The notes under the pieces are model-generated. The model did not search any database. It had not been told where the DNA came from and saw nothing but the letters and a program-made list of their open reading frames with translations. The position numbers and the translations under genes are program-made. From DATILI01 sp035476635 (GTDB taxonomy: Bacteria > Pseudomonadota > Gammaproteobacteria > Burkholderiales > Burkholderiaceae_C), in assembly GCA_035476635.1 (NCBI GenBank), contig DATILI010000120.1, positions 1 to 9,727 of the forward strand: 9,727 bases of DNA, read 5' to 3'. This document shows, piece by piece, positions 1-6,158 of this stretch (position 1 is its first letter; every line of letters starts with the position of its first letter).

Positions 1-1077
1 CACATCGAGGGCCTGAGTGGGGCCAGCGCGGGCGCCGTCAATGCCGTGGCGCTGGCACATGGCTACGCATCCGCGGGCAAGCAGGATCCGCGCGAAGCCG
101 CACGCGCCTCATTGGCCCGCATTTGGGGCCAAATCATGGCCATGGGCAGCCTGGGCTCATTCCAAAGGCAGCTCGCCACCTTACTCTGGGGCGGCTTGCC
201 AGCAGAGTTTGCGCCCACCAACATAATTTCCCAGACCTTCAGCGGGATGTTTTCGCCCTACCAATCCAACCCCCTGGACATCAACCCGCTGCGCAGCCTG
301 CTGGAACGCGAAATCGATTTCGAAGCAATTGCCCGGCCTGGTGGGCCCAAAGTGTTTGTTTCCGCAACACACGTCAACACCGGCAAAGCCGTCGTCTTCA
401 GCGGCAAACGCCTCACAGTGCAGGCCGTCATGGCATCGGCCTGCCTGCCGATGTTGTTCCGGGCGGTGGAGATCGATGGCGAGCACTACTGGGATGGGGG
501 TTATTCGGTCAATCCGGCAATGACGCCATTGATCGACCAATGCAACAGCGCCGACCTGGTGCTGGTACAGATCAATCCGCTCAAGCACGAGAAAACACCG
601 CAGACGGCGCATGAGATCGTCGACCGAGTCAATGAACTGACCTTCAATGCCAGCTTGTTGACGCAAATGCGCGCCATCGAATTCATCAACCGGCTGCTGG
701 CCGATGGCTGGCTGAACAGCGCGCGCTGCAAAAGCGTGCTGCTGCACCGGATCGATGGCGGCAAGGAGATCCAGAGCTACCCGGCGTCCAGCAAGACATC
801 GACCGACTCCGCCATGATCCAGGAATTGTTCGAACTGGGCCAGAGGGCTTGCCGGCACTGGCTGGCCAGCCATTTCGAAACGCTGGGCACACGCAGCACC
901 ATCAACATCTCACGCGACTACCTGGACGACACGCGCCTGCCCAACTTCAAACCGGGTCCCGCCGATCCATCGCCCTCTCAGCCCCAGGCGCAGCCGGATC
1001 AAGCAATGCCGGCACCGCCAAGGAAAAGGGGGTTCCGTTCGCTGATGAACAGCCTCTTCCGGCGCCGCAAGAAATAG
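1..1077 (+). CDS. Patatin-like phospholipase family protein, 5' end missing
   Basis: The frame is open from base 1 and ends at TAG 1075-1077, leaving 358 visible codons. A nucleophile elbow GASAG (GxSxG) is encoded at nt 19-33, with the catalytic Ser at 25-27. The dyad Asp lies in a DGG motif (HYWDGGY), Asp codon 493-495. This Ser-Asp pair and the order of motifs define the patatin family of acyl hydrolases, which cleave acyl esters of lipids. The Gly-rich oxyanion-hole motif normally just upstream of GxSxG would lie off the left edge, so the true start is not visible; the GTG at 46 is downstream of the catalytic Ser and cannot be the start. The C-terminus is odd: a Pro/Gln-rich stretch from about nt 949 leads into a strongly basic tail ending in FRRRKK. 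The segment NPLDINPLR resembles patatins I remember beside polyhydroxybutyrate-metabolism genes, but that is recollection. Substrate is unknown. The gene converges on ung with a 9-bp gap. Confidence 0.9.
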   Translation, partial: HIEGLSGASAGAVNAVALAHGYASAGKQDPREAARASLARIWGQIMAMGSLGSFQRQLATLLWGGLPAEFAPTNIISQTFSGMFSPYQSNPLDINPLRSLLEREIDFEAIARPGGPKVFVSATHVNTGKAVVFSGKRLTVQAVMASACLPMLFRAVEIDGEHYWDGGYSVNPAMTPLIDQCNSADLVLVQINPLKHEKTPQTAHEIVDRVNELTFNASLLTQMRAIEFINRLLADGWLNSARCKSVLLHRIDGGKEIQSYPASSKTSTDSAMIQELFELGQRACRHWLASHFETLGTRSTINISRDYLDDTRLPNFKPGPADPSPSQPQAQPDQAMPAPPRKRGFRSLMNSLFRRRKK

Positions 1078-1086
1078 CTTCGGCGG

Positions 1087-1872
1087 TTAGAACACCACGG
1101 AGCAGCCGCGCGCCGCAAGCCAGTCGCGTGCCTGGGCGAAATGACCACTGCCCAGAAAAGGTACGGGCGGCCGGCTGGCGGACAAGGGCGAGGGATGGTT
1201 GGACTGCAACACCAGGATGTCGCGCTGATGCTGCGCAGCCACCTGCGCGATCAAGCCAGCCTTGGCCTGCGCATGCGCGCCCCAAAGCATGTAGACGCAC
1301 GGCGACGCCTGGCGCGCCACCGCGCCAATCAGCGCGTCCGTGAGCAATTCCCAGCCCTGTTTGGCATGGCTGGCCGCCTGCCCGTCTTCCACCGTCAGGC
1401 TGGTATTGAGGAGCAACACACCCTGTTCGGCCCAAGACCGCAGTGATCCATCGGCGGGAATGGGGTTGCCGAACACGCGCTGGCGCTCCTTGAAGATGTT
1501 GCGCAGCGAAGGCGGCAGCTTCACACCCGGCGCCACGGAAAACGCCAGGCCTTCAGCCTGCCCCGGGCCGTGGTACGGGTCTTGCCCGAGGATCACGACT
1601 TTCACTTCGGCCAGCGGCGTCAATTCCAGCGCGCGAAACGGCTGCGGGGGGTAGATGGTGGCTCCGCTTTGCAACCGACCCTGGATGAACGCGCCGAGCT
1701 TCAGCCCCGCTGCGCTTGCCACGAATGCGGAGATCACCTCGTGCCAACCGGCCGCGACCGGCCAGCTTTCGGGGTGCCACGCCGCCAAGTGGGGTGCAGC
1801 CGATGGCGCCGAGCTTGCGGGGTTTGCCAGCGCAGTTTCGAAGGCCAGGCTGGCCTGTTGCCCGGAGACCAC
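1087..1872 (-). CDS. ung: Uracil-DNA glycosylase, family 1
   Basis: This gene encodes the cytosolic repair enzyme that removes uracil from DNA by cleaving the N-glycosidic bond, starting base excision repair. The 261-residue product has the family 1 signatures: the water-activating loop GQDPYHGP (residues 96-103, catalytic Asp98), the uracil-recognition Asn in LLLNT (Asn156), and the C-terminal HPSPLSA loop (His226). E. coli Ung is about 229 aa; the extra length is mostly an Ala-rich N-terminal stretch of roughly 30 residues. The start is GTG at 1872, only 5 nt after the trpC stop (1878-1880), and no strong Shine-Dalgarno is visible before it. No other ATG occurs in frame until residue 195 (in MLWGAH), well past the catalytic loop, so GTG is the likely start and translation is probably coupled to trpC. 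It is the last gene of the minus-strand run and faces the patatin gene tail to tail. Confidence 0.95.
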   Translation of the reverse strand: MVSGQQASLAFETALANPASSAPSAAPHLAAWHPESWPVAAGWHEVISAFVASAAGLKLGAFIQGRLQSGATIYPPQPFRALELTPLAEVKVVILGQDPYHGPGQAEGLAFSVAPGVKLPPSLRNIFKERQRVFGNPIPADGSLRSWAEQGVLLLNTSLTVEDGQAASHAKQGWELLTDALIGAVARQASPCVYMLWGAHAQAKAGLIAQVAAQHQRDILVLQSNHPSPLSASRPPVPFLGSGHFAQARDWLAARGCSVVF

Positions 1873-1877
1873 CGGCG

Positions 1878-2669
1878 TCAGGTTCCGAACAGCGCCGACA
1901 GCGCCTCGCCCGGGTCCTTGGCACGCATGAAGGCCTCGCCGACCAGAAAAGCGTGCACCCCGGCTTCGCGCATCTTCTGCACGTCGGCGGGGCCAAGAAT
2001 GCCCGACTCGGTCACCAGCAGGCGATCGCCGGGCACCTCCGCCAGCATGCCCAGCGTGGTGTCGAGCGTGACCTCGAAGGTCCGCAGATTGCGATTGTTG
2101 ATGCCAACCAGGGGCGTCTTCAGGCGCAGCGCCCGCTCCAGTTCGGGCCGGTCGTGCACCTCGACCAGCACCGCCATGTCCAGCCCGCGCGCAATCGCCT
2201 CGAATTCGGCCATCTGGCCATCGTCCAGGCAGGCGGCGATCAGCAGGATGCAGTCGGCGCCCATGGTCCGGGCCTCATAGACCTGGTACGGGTCCACCAG
2301 AAAGTCCTTGCGCAGCACGGGCAACTGGCAGGAAGCACGCGCCTGCTTCAGGTAGTCCACGCTTCCTTGAAAGAACTGCTGGTCCGTCAACACCGACAGG
2401 CAGGCCGCGCCGTTTTCGGCATAGCTTTGCGCAATATCGGCCGGAATGAAGTCTTCGCGCAAAACGCCCTTGCTGGGGCTGGCCTTCTTGATCTCGGCAA
2501 TCACCGCCGGCTGGCCGGCTGCGACCTTGCCGCGCAGGGCGCCCAGGAAGTCGCGCGTGAGAACGCGGCTTTCAGCGTCGGCGCGCACGGACGCCAGCGA
2601 CTTCTTCTTCAGCGCCATGGCGATTTCCTCGCGCTTGACGGCAATGATCTTGTTCAGGATGTCAGACAT
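1878..2669 (-). CDS. trpC: Indole-3-glycerol phosphate synthase
   Basis: TrpC converts carboxyphenylamino-deoxyribulose-5-phosphate to indole-3-glycerol phosphate, with loss of CO2 and water, in tryptophan biosynthesis. The 263-residue product is a single TIM barrel of the usual size for a monofunctional enzyme, with no fused TrpF domain. Visible active-site motifs are AEIKKASPSKG (residues 58-68, Glu59 and Lys61), the LRKDF strand carrying the catalytic Lys121, Glu170 in VEVHD, the GINNRNL motif (Asn191) and the phosphate-binding TESGI (Glu221, Ser222). The start is ATG at 2667-2669 (MSDILNKI), matching the usual N-terminus of betaproteobacterial TrpC. The 15-nt gap to the trpD stop has no clear Shine-Dalgarno, only a pyrimidine-rich spacer, suggesting coupled translation from trpD. 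ung follows 5 nt downstream. The separate trpF gene is not in this window. Confidence 0.97.
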   Translation of the reverse strand: MSDILNKIIAVKREEIAMALKKKSLASVRADAESRVLTRDFLGALRGKVAAGQPAVIAEIKKASPSKGVLREDFIPADIAQSYAENGAACLSVLTDQQFFQGSVDYLKQARASCQLPVLRKDFLVDPYQVYEARTMGADCILLIAACLDDGQMAEFEAIARGLDMAVLVEVHDRPELERALRLKTPLVGINNRNLRTFEVTLDTTLGMLAEVPGDRLLVTESGILGPADVQKMREAGVHAFLVGEAFMRAKDPGEALSALFGT

Positions 2670-2684
2670 GGAAAGTAAAAAGGT

Positions 2685-3716
2685 TCAGGCGACAAGCGCC
2701 TTGGAGGTGGCGATCAACTGGTCGAGCTTGGCCTTGGCCGCGCCGGACTCGATGGCAGCCTGCGCACGCGCCAGGCCCGCCTTGATGGAGTCGACCACAT
2801 TGGCCGCATAGAGGGCAGCGCCCGCATTCAGCGCAACGATGTCGCGCGCCGCGCCCGGCTGGTTGTTCAGCACCCCGAGCAAAATCTCGCGCGACTGCTC
2901 CGGCGTTTCGACCTTCAGTGCACGGTTGCTGGCCATGGGCAGGCCGAAATCCTCGGGGTGGATCTCGTATTCGGTGATCTCGCCATTCCTGAGCTCGCCC
3001 ACCAGGGTGGCCGCGCCCAGGCTTACCTCGTCCATGCCGTCCTTGCCATACACCACAAGGGCGTGCTCGGCCCCCAGGCGCTGCAACGCACGGATTTGAA
3101 TGCCAACGAGATCGGGGTGAAACACGCCCATCAGGATGTTGGGGGCATCGGCCGGGTTTGTCAGGGGCCCGAGGATGTTGAAGATCGTCCGCACGCCGAG
3201 CTCTTTGCGCACCGGAGCGACGTTCTTCATCGCCGGGTGGTGATTCGGCGCAAACATGAAGCCGATGCCGACGTCGGCGATGCACTTGGCAATCGCCTCG
3301 GGCGGCAGGTTGATATTCAGGCCCAACGCCTCCAGCACATCGGCGCTGCCGCTCTTGCTGGAAACACTGCGCCCGCCATGCTTGCTGATCTTGGCGCCCG
3401 CCGCGGCAGCGACGAACATGGAGCAGGTGGAAATATTGAAGGTGTGCGAGCCGTCCCCTCCGGTGCCCACGATGTCGACCAAATGGGTCTTGTCGGCCAC
3501 TTGGACCTTGGTCGAGAACTCGCGCATCACCTGGGCTGCTGCGGTGATCTCGCCGATGGTTTCCTTCTTGACGCGCAGGCCGGTGATGAGTGCGGCCATC
3601 ATCACGGGCGAGCATTCGCCGCTCATGATCAGGCGCACGATCCTGAGCATCTCGTCGTGGAAGATCTCGCGGTGTTCGATGGTGCGTTGCAGCGCTTCTT
3701 GCGGGGTGATGGGCAT
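2685..3716 (-). CDS. trpD: Anthranilate phosphoribosyltransferase
   Basis: TrpD transfers phosphoribose from PRPP to anthranilate, the second committed step of tryptophan biosynthesis. The 343-residue product has the standard family motifs: the PRPP-binding GTGGD (residues 84-88), the loop starting KHGGRSVSS (112 onward, running to the SGSAD motif), the anthranilate-site HHPAM (159-163) and Arg170, and the Mg-binding pair Asp229-Glu230 in GMDEVS. It is a free-standing TrpD, not fused to TrpG as in enterobacteria. The KHGG form in place of enterobacterial KHGN is, from memory, usual in betaproteobacteria and not a defect. The start is ATG 3714-3716 (MPITPQEAL), supported by the strongest ribosome-binding site in the window, AAAGGAGG at 3722-3729. 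A 75-bp gap with a stem-loop separates it from the upstream exporter gene, so this part of the operon appears to reinitiate independently. Confidence 0.97.
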   Translation of the reverse strand: MPITPQEALQRTIEHREIFHDEMLRIVRLIMSGECSPVMMAALITGLRVKKETIGEITAAAQVMREFSTKVQVADKTHLVDIVGTGGDGSHTFNISTCSMFVAAAAGAKISKHGGRSVSSKSGSADVLEALGLNINLPPEAIAKCIADVGIGFMFAPNHHPAMKNVAPVRKELGVRTIFNILGPLTNPADAPNILMGVFHPDLVGIQIRALQRLGAEHALVVYGKDGMDEVSLGAATLVGELRNGEITEYEIHPEDFGLPMASNRALKVETPEQSREILLGVLNNQPGAARDIVALNAGAALYAANVVDSIKAGLARAQAAIESGAAKAKLDQLIATSKALVA

Positions 3717-3721
3717 GGCAG

Positions 3722-3729
3722 CCTCCTTT
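3722..3729 (-). promoter_or_regulatory. Strong Shine-Dalgarno of trpD
   Basis: On the minus strand AAAGGAGG lies 5 nt before the trpD ATG. It is near-perfect to the anti-Shine-Dalgarno and is preceded by an A/T-rich stretch. It contrasts with the weak or overlapping start sites of trpC and ung, and fits independent ribosome loading on trpD after the 75-bp gap. Confidence 0.85.
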
Positions 3730-3744
3730 AATTTAATCAGTTGA

Positions 3745-3782
3745 GGACAGAGCTGGTCTGCTTCGCAGCCTGCGGTCTGTCC
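3745..3782 (-). repeat. Stem-loop in the exporter-trpD gap
   Basis: A perfect 7-bp inverted repeat, GGACAGA at 3745-3751 and TCTGTCC at 3776-3782, encloses 24 nt. Inside it smaller pairings are possible (CTGC 3758-3761 with GCAG 3765-3768, or GCTG 3752-3755 with CAGC 3766-3769). On the minus-strand transcript no U-run follows the second arm, so it is not a classical intrinsic terminator. It lies between the exporter stop and the strong trpD ribosome-binding site. It could be an RNA-processing or 3'-end-protecting hairpin within the operon, or chance structure. Confidence 0.45.
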
Positions 3783-3791
3783 CGCAAGGTT

Positions 3792-4442
3792 TCATGCAGT
3801 CGGATTGTCCGACAAGGCCAGCTTCAGGCCAAAGCCGATGAACATGCAGGCAGCCGCGCGGTCCAGCCAGTGCATGCCTTTTTGGACGGCGTCGCGCCGT
3901 GCCATCCAGGCCGCCGCCAGGGCCCAGCCCGAGTTGACCGGAATGGCGTTCAGGTTGAACAGCACGCCCAGCAGCACAAAGGCCAGCGCCTTGTTTTCGG
4001 TGCCCGGTGCGATGAACTGCGGCACGAAGGCCAGGAAGAAGATCGCGACCTTGGGATTGAGCACATTGGTGAGGAAGCCGCCGACGAACACATCCCGGAG
4101 GCTGCGCGCAGGGGCTGCCGCTGCCGTGGCCACCAGATCCGGGGCGGCTTGCGGCGCCTTGGCCAGCAGGATCTTGATGCCCACCCACAGCAGGTAGGCC
4201 GCGCCCGCATACTTAAGAACCGTGAAGGCGGTTGCCGAAGTCGCCAGCAAAGCGCCCACACCCAGCGCCGCGCCGAAGATGTGGACGAAGCAGCCGGCGG
4301 TGATGCCCAGGCCGGCGATGATGCCGGCGCGCGCGCCCGAGCGCAGCGAGTTGGTGACGATGTACAGCACGTCCGGGCCCGGCGTGAGATTCAGCAGCCA
4401 GCCGGCGGCGATGAACAGCAACAGGTGTTGGAAGTCAGGCAT
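3792..4442 (-). CDS. LysE/RhtB family amino acid exporter
   Basis: This encodes a small inner-membrane transporter of the LysE superfamily (RhtB/threonine-efflux branch), which exports amino acids such as lysine, threonine or homoserine. The 216-residue product has the family length and pattern: an N-terminal segment followed by NLTPGPDVLYIV (residues 18-29, the conserved N-x-TPGP motif), Gly-rich helices around 38-70, a helix at about 76-95, a hydrophilic Ala/Pro-rich loop at about 96-115, the conserved NVLNPKVAIFFLAFVPQF segment (127-144), then two more hydrophobic helices. I chose ATG at 4442 over the in-frame TTG at 4448 because AAGGA stands 7 nt before the ATG; that Shine-Dalgarno overlaps the ltaE stop. 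The substrate cannot be read from sequence. Its place between trpG and trpD suggests tryptophan, an aromatic precursor, or a threonine-aldolase substrate or product, but that is inference from context only. Confidence 0.9.
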   Translation of the reverse strand: MPDFQHLLLFIAAGWLLNLTPGPDVLYIVTNSLRSGARAGIIAGLGITAGCFVHIFGAALGVGALLATSATAFTVLKYAGAAYLLWVGIKILLAKAPQAAPDLVATAAAAPARSLRDVFVGGFLTNVLNPKVAIFFLAFVPQFIAPGTENKALAFVLLGVLFNLNAIPVNSGWALAAAWMARRDAVQKGMHWLDRAAACMFIGFGLKLALSDNPTA

Positions 4443-4449
4443 GGCCAAG

Positions 4450-4454
4450 TCCTT
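4450..4454 (-). promoter_or_regulatory. Shine-Dalgarno of the LysE-family gene, overlapping the ltaE stop
   Basis: On the minus strand the ltaE stop TAA (4453-4455) runs straight into AAGGA (4450-4454), followed by a 7-nt spacer and the exporter ATG at 4442. This decides the ATG start and implies that ribosomes finishing ltaE are delivered to the exporter start. Confidence 0.75.
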
Positions 4455-5499
4455 AAGTTGTGAAGAAACGGCGGATGGCGGCGGCGGCGCGGTCCACGCC
4501 GGCCGTATCCACGTCCAGGTGGGTGACGAAGCGCAGGCGGTACAGGCCGGTGGCCCGCACGCCTTCGCGCCCCAGGTGCTCCAGCAGCGCGGCGGATTGC
4601 TCCTTGGCGGGACCGACCAGGTCCACGAACAGGATGTTGGTCTGCGGCGGCTCCACCTGCAGGCCTTCGATGCCGCTCAGGCCCTCGGCCAGGCGCCGGG
4701 CCAGCGCATGGTCCTCGGTCAGCCGGTCGACGTGCTGGTCCAGCGCATACGAGGCCGCGGCCGCCAGCAGGCCAGCCTGCCGCATCGCGCCGCCGGCCAT
4801 CTTGCGGATGCGCCTGGCGCGGGCGATCAGCTCGCGCGAACCGCACAGGGCCGAGCCCACGGGCGCGCCCAGCCCCTTGCTGAAGCAGACCGAGACGCTG
4901 TCAAAGCACTGCGCAATGCGGCGTGCCTCGGCGCGTGCATCGCCGCCGGTCTGCGCGGCTTGCGCCACGGCCGCATTGAACAGCCGGGCGCCGTCCAGGT
5001 GCCGGGCCAGGCCTTTGCGTTGCGCCAGCTGGGTGGCCTGCTCGATATAGGCCATGGGCACCAGCTTGCCGCCCAGGGTGTTCTCCAGCGCCAGCAGTCG
5101 GGTACGGGCGAAATGCGGATCGTCCGGCTTGATCGCGTCTTCAATGTCCGCCAGCGCCAGCGAACCATCCGGCTGGTGGTTCAGCGGTTGCGGCTGCACG
5201 CTGCCGAACACCGCGGCGCCGCCGCCTTCCCAGCGGTAGGAGTGCTGCATCTGGCCGACGATGTACTCATCGCCGCGTTGGCAGTGCGAGAGGATGGCGC
5301 AGAGGTTGCCCTGGGTACCGGTGGGAACGAACAGCGCGGCCTCAAAGCCCAGCATGCCGGCGATCTTGTCCTGCAGCGCATTGACGCTGGGGTCGTCGCC
5401 GAACACGTCGTCGCCCAGCGGGGCGGCAGCCATGGCGGCGCGCATGCCCGCGGTGGGCAGCGTGACCGTGTCACTGCGCAAGTCAACGATCGCGTTCAC
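4453..5499 (-). CDS. ltaE: Low-specificity L-threonine aldolase (PLP-dependent)
   Basis: This enzyme cleaves L-threonine or L-allo-threonine to glycine and acetaldehyde, and in general handles beta-hydroxy amino acids; it is a cytosolic fold-type I PLP enzyme. The 348-residue product compares with about 333 in E. coli LtaE. Visible family features are the N-terminal DLRSDTVTLPT (residues 6-16), DDVFGDDP (30-37), GTQGN for cofactor phosphate binding (61-65), the HxxxxEGGG ring-stacking region (His86), HLDGARLFNAA (168-178, Asp169 contacting the PLP nitrogen) and FSKGLGAPVGS, where Lys208 forms the Schiff base. The start is GTG at 5497-5499, which shares GTGA with the trpG stop (5496-5498). A GGAG lies 8 nt upstream, and the conserved N-terminus begins at once after it. 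The frame stays open further upstream, but that part is out of frame within trpG. Strong translational coupling to trpG is expected. Stereospecificity cannot be determined here. Confidence 0.93.
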   Translation of the reverse strand: MNAIVDLRSDTVTLPTAGMRAAMAAAPLGDDVFGDDPSVNALQDKIAGMLGFEAALFVPTGTQGNLCAILSHCQRGDEYIVGQMQHSYRWEGGGAAVFGSVQPQPLNHQPDGSLALADIEDAIKPDDPHFARTRLLALENTLGGKLVPMAYIEQATQLAQRKGLARHLDGARLFNAAVAQAAQTGGDARAEARRIAQCFDSVSVCFSKGLGAPVGSALCGSRELIARARRIRKMAGGAMRQAGLLAAAASYALDQHVDRLTEDHALARRLAEGLSGIEGLQVEPPQTNILFVDLVGPAKEQSAALLEHLGREGVRATGLYRLRFVTHLDVDTAGVDRAAAAIRRFFTT

Positions 5500-6071
5500 G
5501 GTGTCTGCTCCAGGAAGTTTTTCAGCATGGCGTGCCCGTGCTCGGTCAGGATCGATTCGGGGTGGAACTGTACGCCTTGAATTGCCAGCTCCTTGTGCCG
5601 CACACCCATGATTTCGCCATCGTCGGTCCAGGCCGTCACAGCCAGCATCTCGGGGCAAGAAGCCTTCTCGATCGCCAGCGAGTGGTAGCGGTTGACGGTG
5701 AATTGCTGCGGCAAGCCCGAGAACACGCCTTCCTGCGTCGTGCTGATGACGCTGGTCTTGCCGTGCATCAGCTGTTGCGCGCGAATGATCTTGCCGCCGA
5801 ACGCCGCGCCAATGCTCTGGTGCCCCAGGCACACGCCAAGAATCGGCAGCTTGCCCGCGAAATGCCGGATCGCCGCCACCGAGATGCCGGCTTCGGCCGG
5901 CGAGCAGGGGCCAGGCGAGACCACCAGCCGGTCGGGGCGGCGCTCGGCGATGCCCTCGACCGTGATCTCGTCGTTGCGAAAGACCTCCACCTGCGCGCCC
6001 AGCTCACCGAGATACTGGACGATGTTGTAGGTAAAGCTGTCGTAGTTGTCGATCATCAGAAGTTTCATCAT
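5496..6071 (-). CDS. trpG: Anthranilate synthase component II (glutamine amidotransferase)
   Basis: TrpG hydrolyses glutamine and channels ammonia to TrpE for anthranilate formation. The 191-residue product is a stand-alone class I amidotransferase with the full triad: Cys81 in GVCLGHQ (79-85), and His170 and Glu172 in QFHPES. The N-terminal MIDNYDSFTYN and the oxyanion-hole loop SPGPCSP (52-58) are diagnostic. It might also serve para-aminobenzoate synthesis, as some organisms share one amidotransferase (PabA), which sequence alone does not exclude. Two adjacent ATG codons (6071 and 6068) can start it. The only purine-rich upstream sequence is a GGGGG run about 9-10 nt away, which seems to be the edge of the repeat-like element between trpE and trpG. 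The TGA stop overlaps the GTG start of ltaE. Confidence 0.97.
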   Translation of the reverse strand: MMKLLMIDNYDSFTYNIVQYLGELGAQVEVFRNDEITVEGIAERRPDRLVVSPGPCSPAEAGISVAAIRHFAGKLPILGVCLGHQSIGAAFGGKIIRAQQLMHGKTSVISTTQEGVFSGLPQQFTVNRYHSLAIEKASCPEMLAVTAWTDDGEIMGVRHKELAIQGVQFHPESILTEHGHAMLKNFLEQTP

Positions 6072-6080
6072 GTCAATTGA

Positions 6081-6158
6081 CCCCCACGCTTGTCATTTCA
6101 TGTACTTCGCTGCCCCCCGAGGGGGCCTTCGCGCCTTGGAGCGGTCCGGCGGCGCTCA
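6081..6158 (-). repeat. C/G-rich hairpin element between trpE and trpG (REP-like)
   Basis: The 84-bp trpE-trpG gap is almost filled by a structured element. Its core is GCCCCC (6112-6117) and GGGGGC (6121-6126), a perfect 6-bp stem with a 3-nt CGA loop, flanked by direct repeats CTTCGC (6105-6110 and 6127-6132). A second inverted repeat, GCGCC 6131-6135 with GGCGC 6151-6155, reaches the last trpE codons, and the trpE stop (6156-6158) lies at its edge. I recall very similar C6-G-A-G5 intergenic sequences with GCGGCCCGGCGGC-like and GCGTGGGGG-like flanks recurring in Comamonadaceae genomes, so I call it REP-like. Only one copy is in this window, so repetition itself is not shown. There is no U-run, so termination is not obvious; mRNA stabilisation or attenuation between trpE and trpG is possible. 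Confidence 0.6.

Noticed and set aside
1078..1086. Bidirectional terminator between patatin gene and ung
   Set aside because: The gap is only 9 bp and shows no inverted repeat or T-run.
3346..3390. KHGG instead of KHGN in TrpD as a possible active-site defect
   Set aside because: All other catalytic motifs are intact, and I recall the KHGG form as normal in betaproteobacterial TrpD.
4222..5580. A 452-codon open frame on the plus strand opposite ltaE
   Set aside because: It is the antisense shadow of ltaE, with low-complexity Ala/Gly/Gln/Arg composition and no recognisable family.
5500..5832. Upstream extension of the aldolase frame by 111 codons
   Set aside because: This part overlaps trpG in another frame and lacks aldolase similarity; the conserved N-terminus begins at GTG 5499, which has a Shine-Dalgarno.
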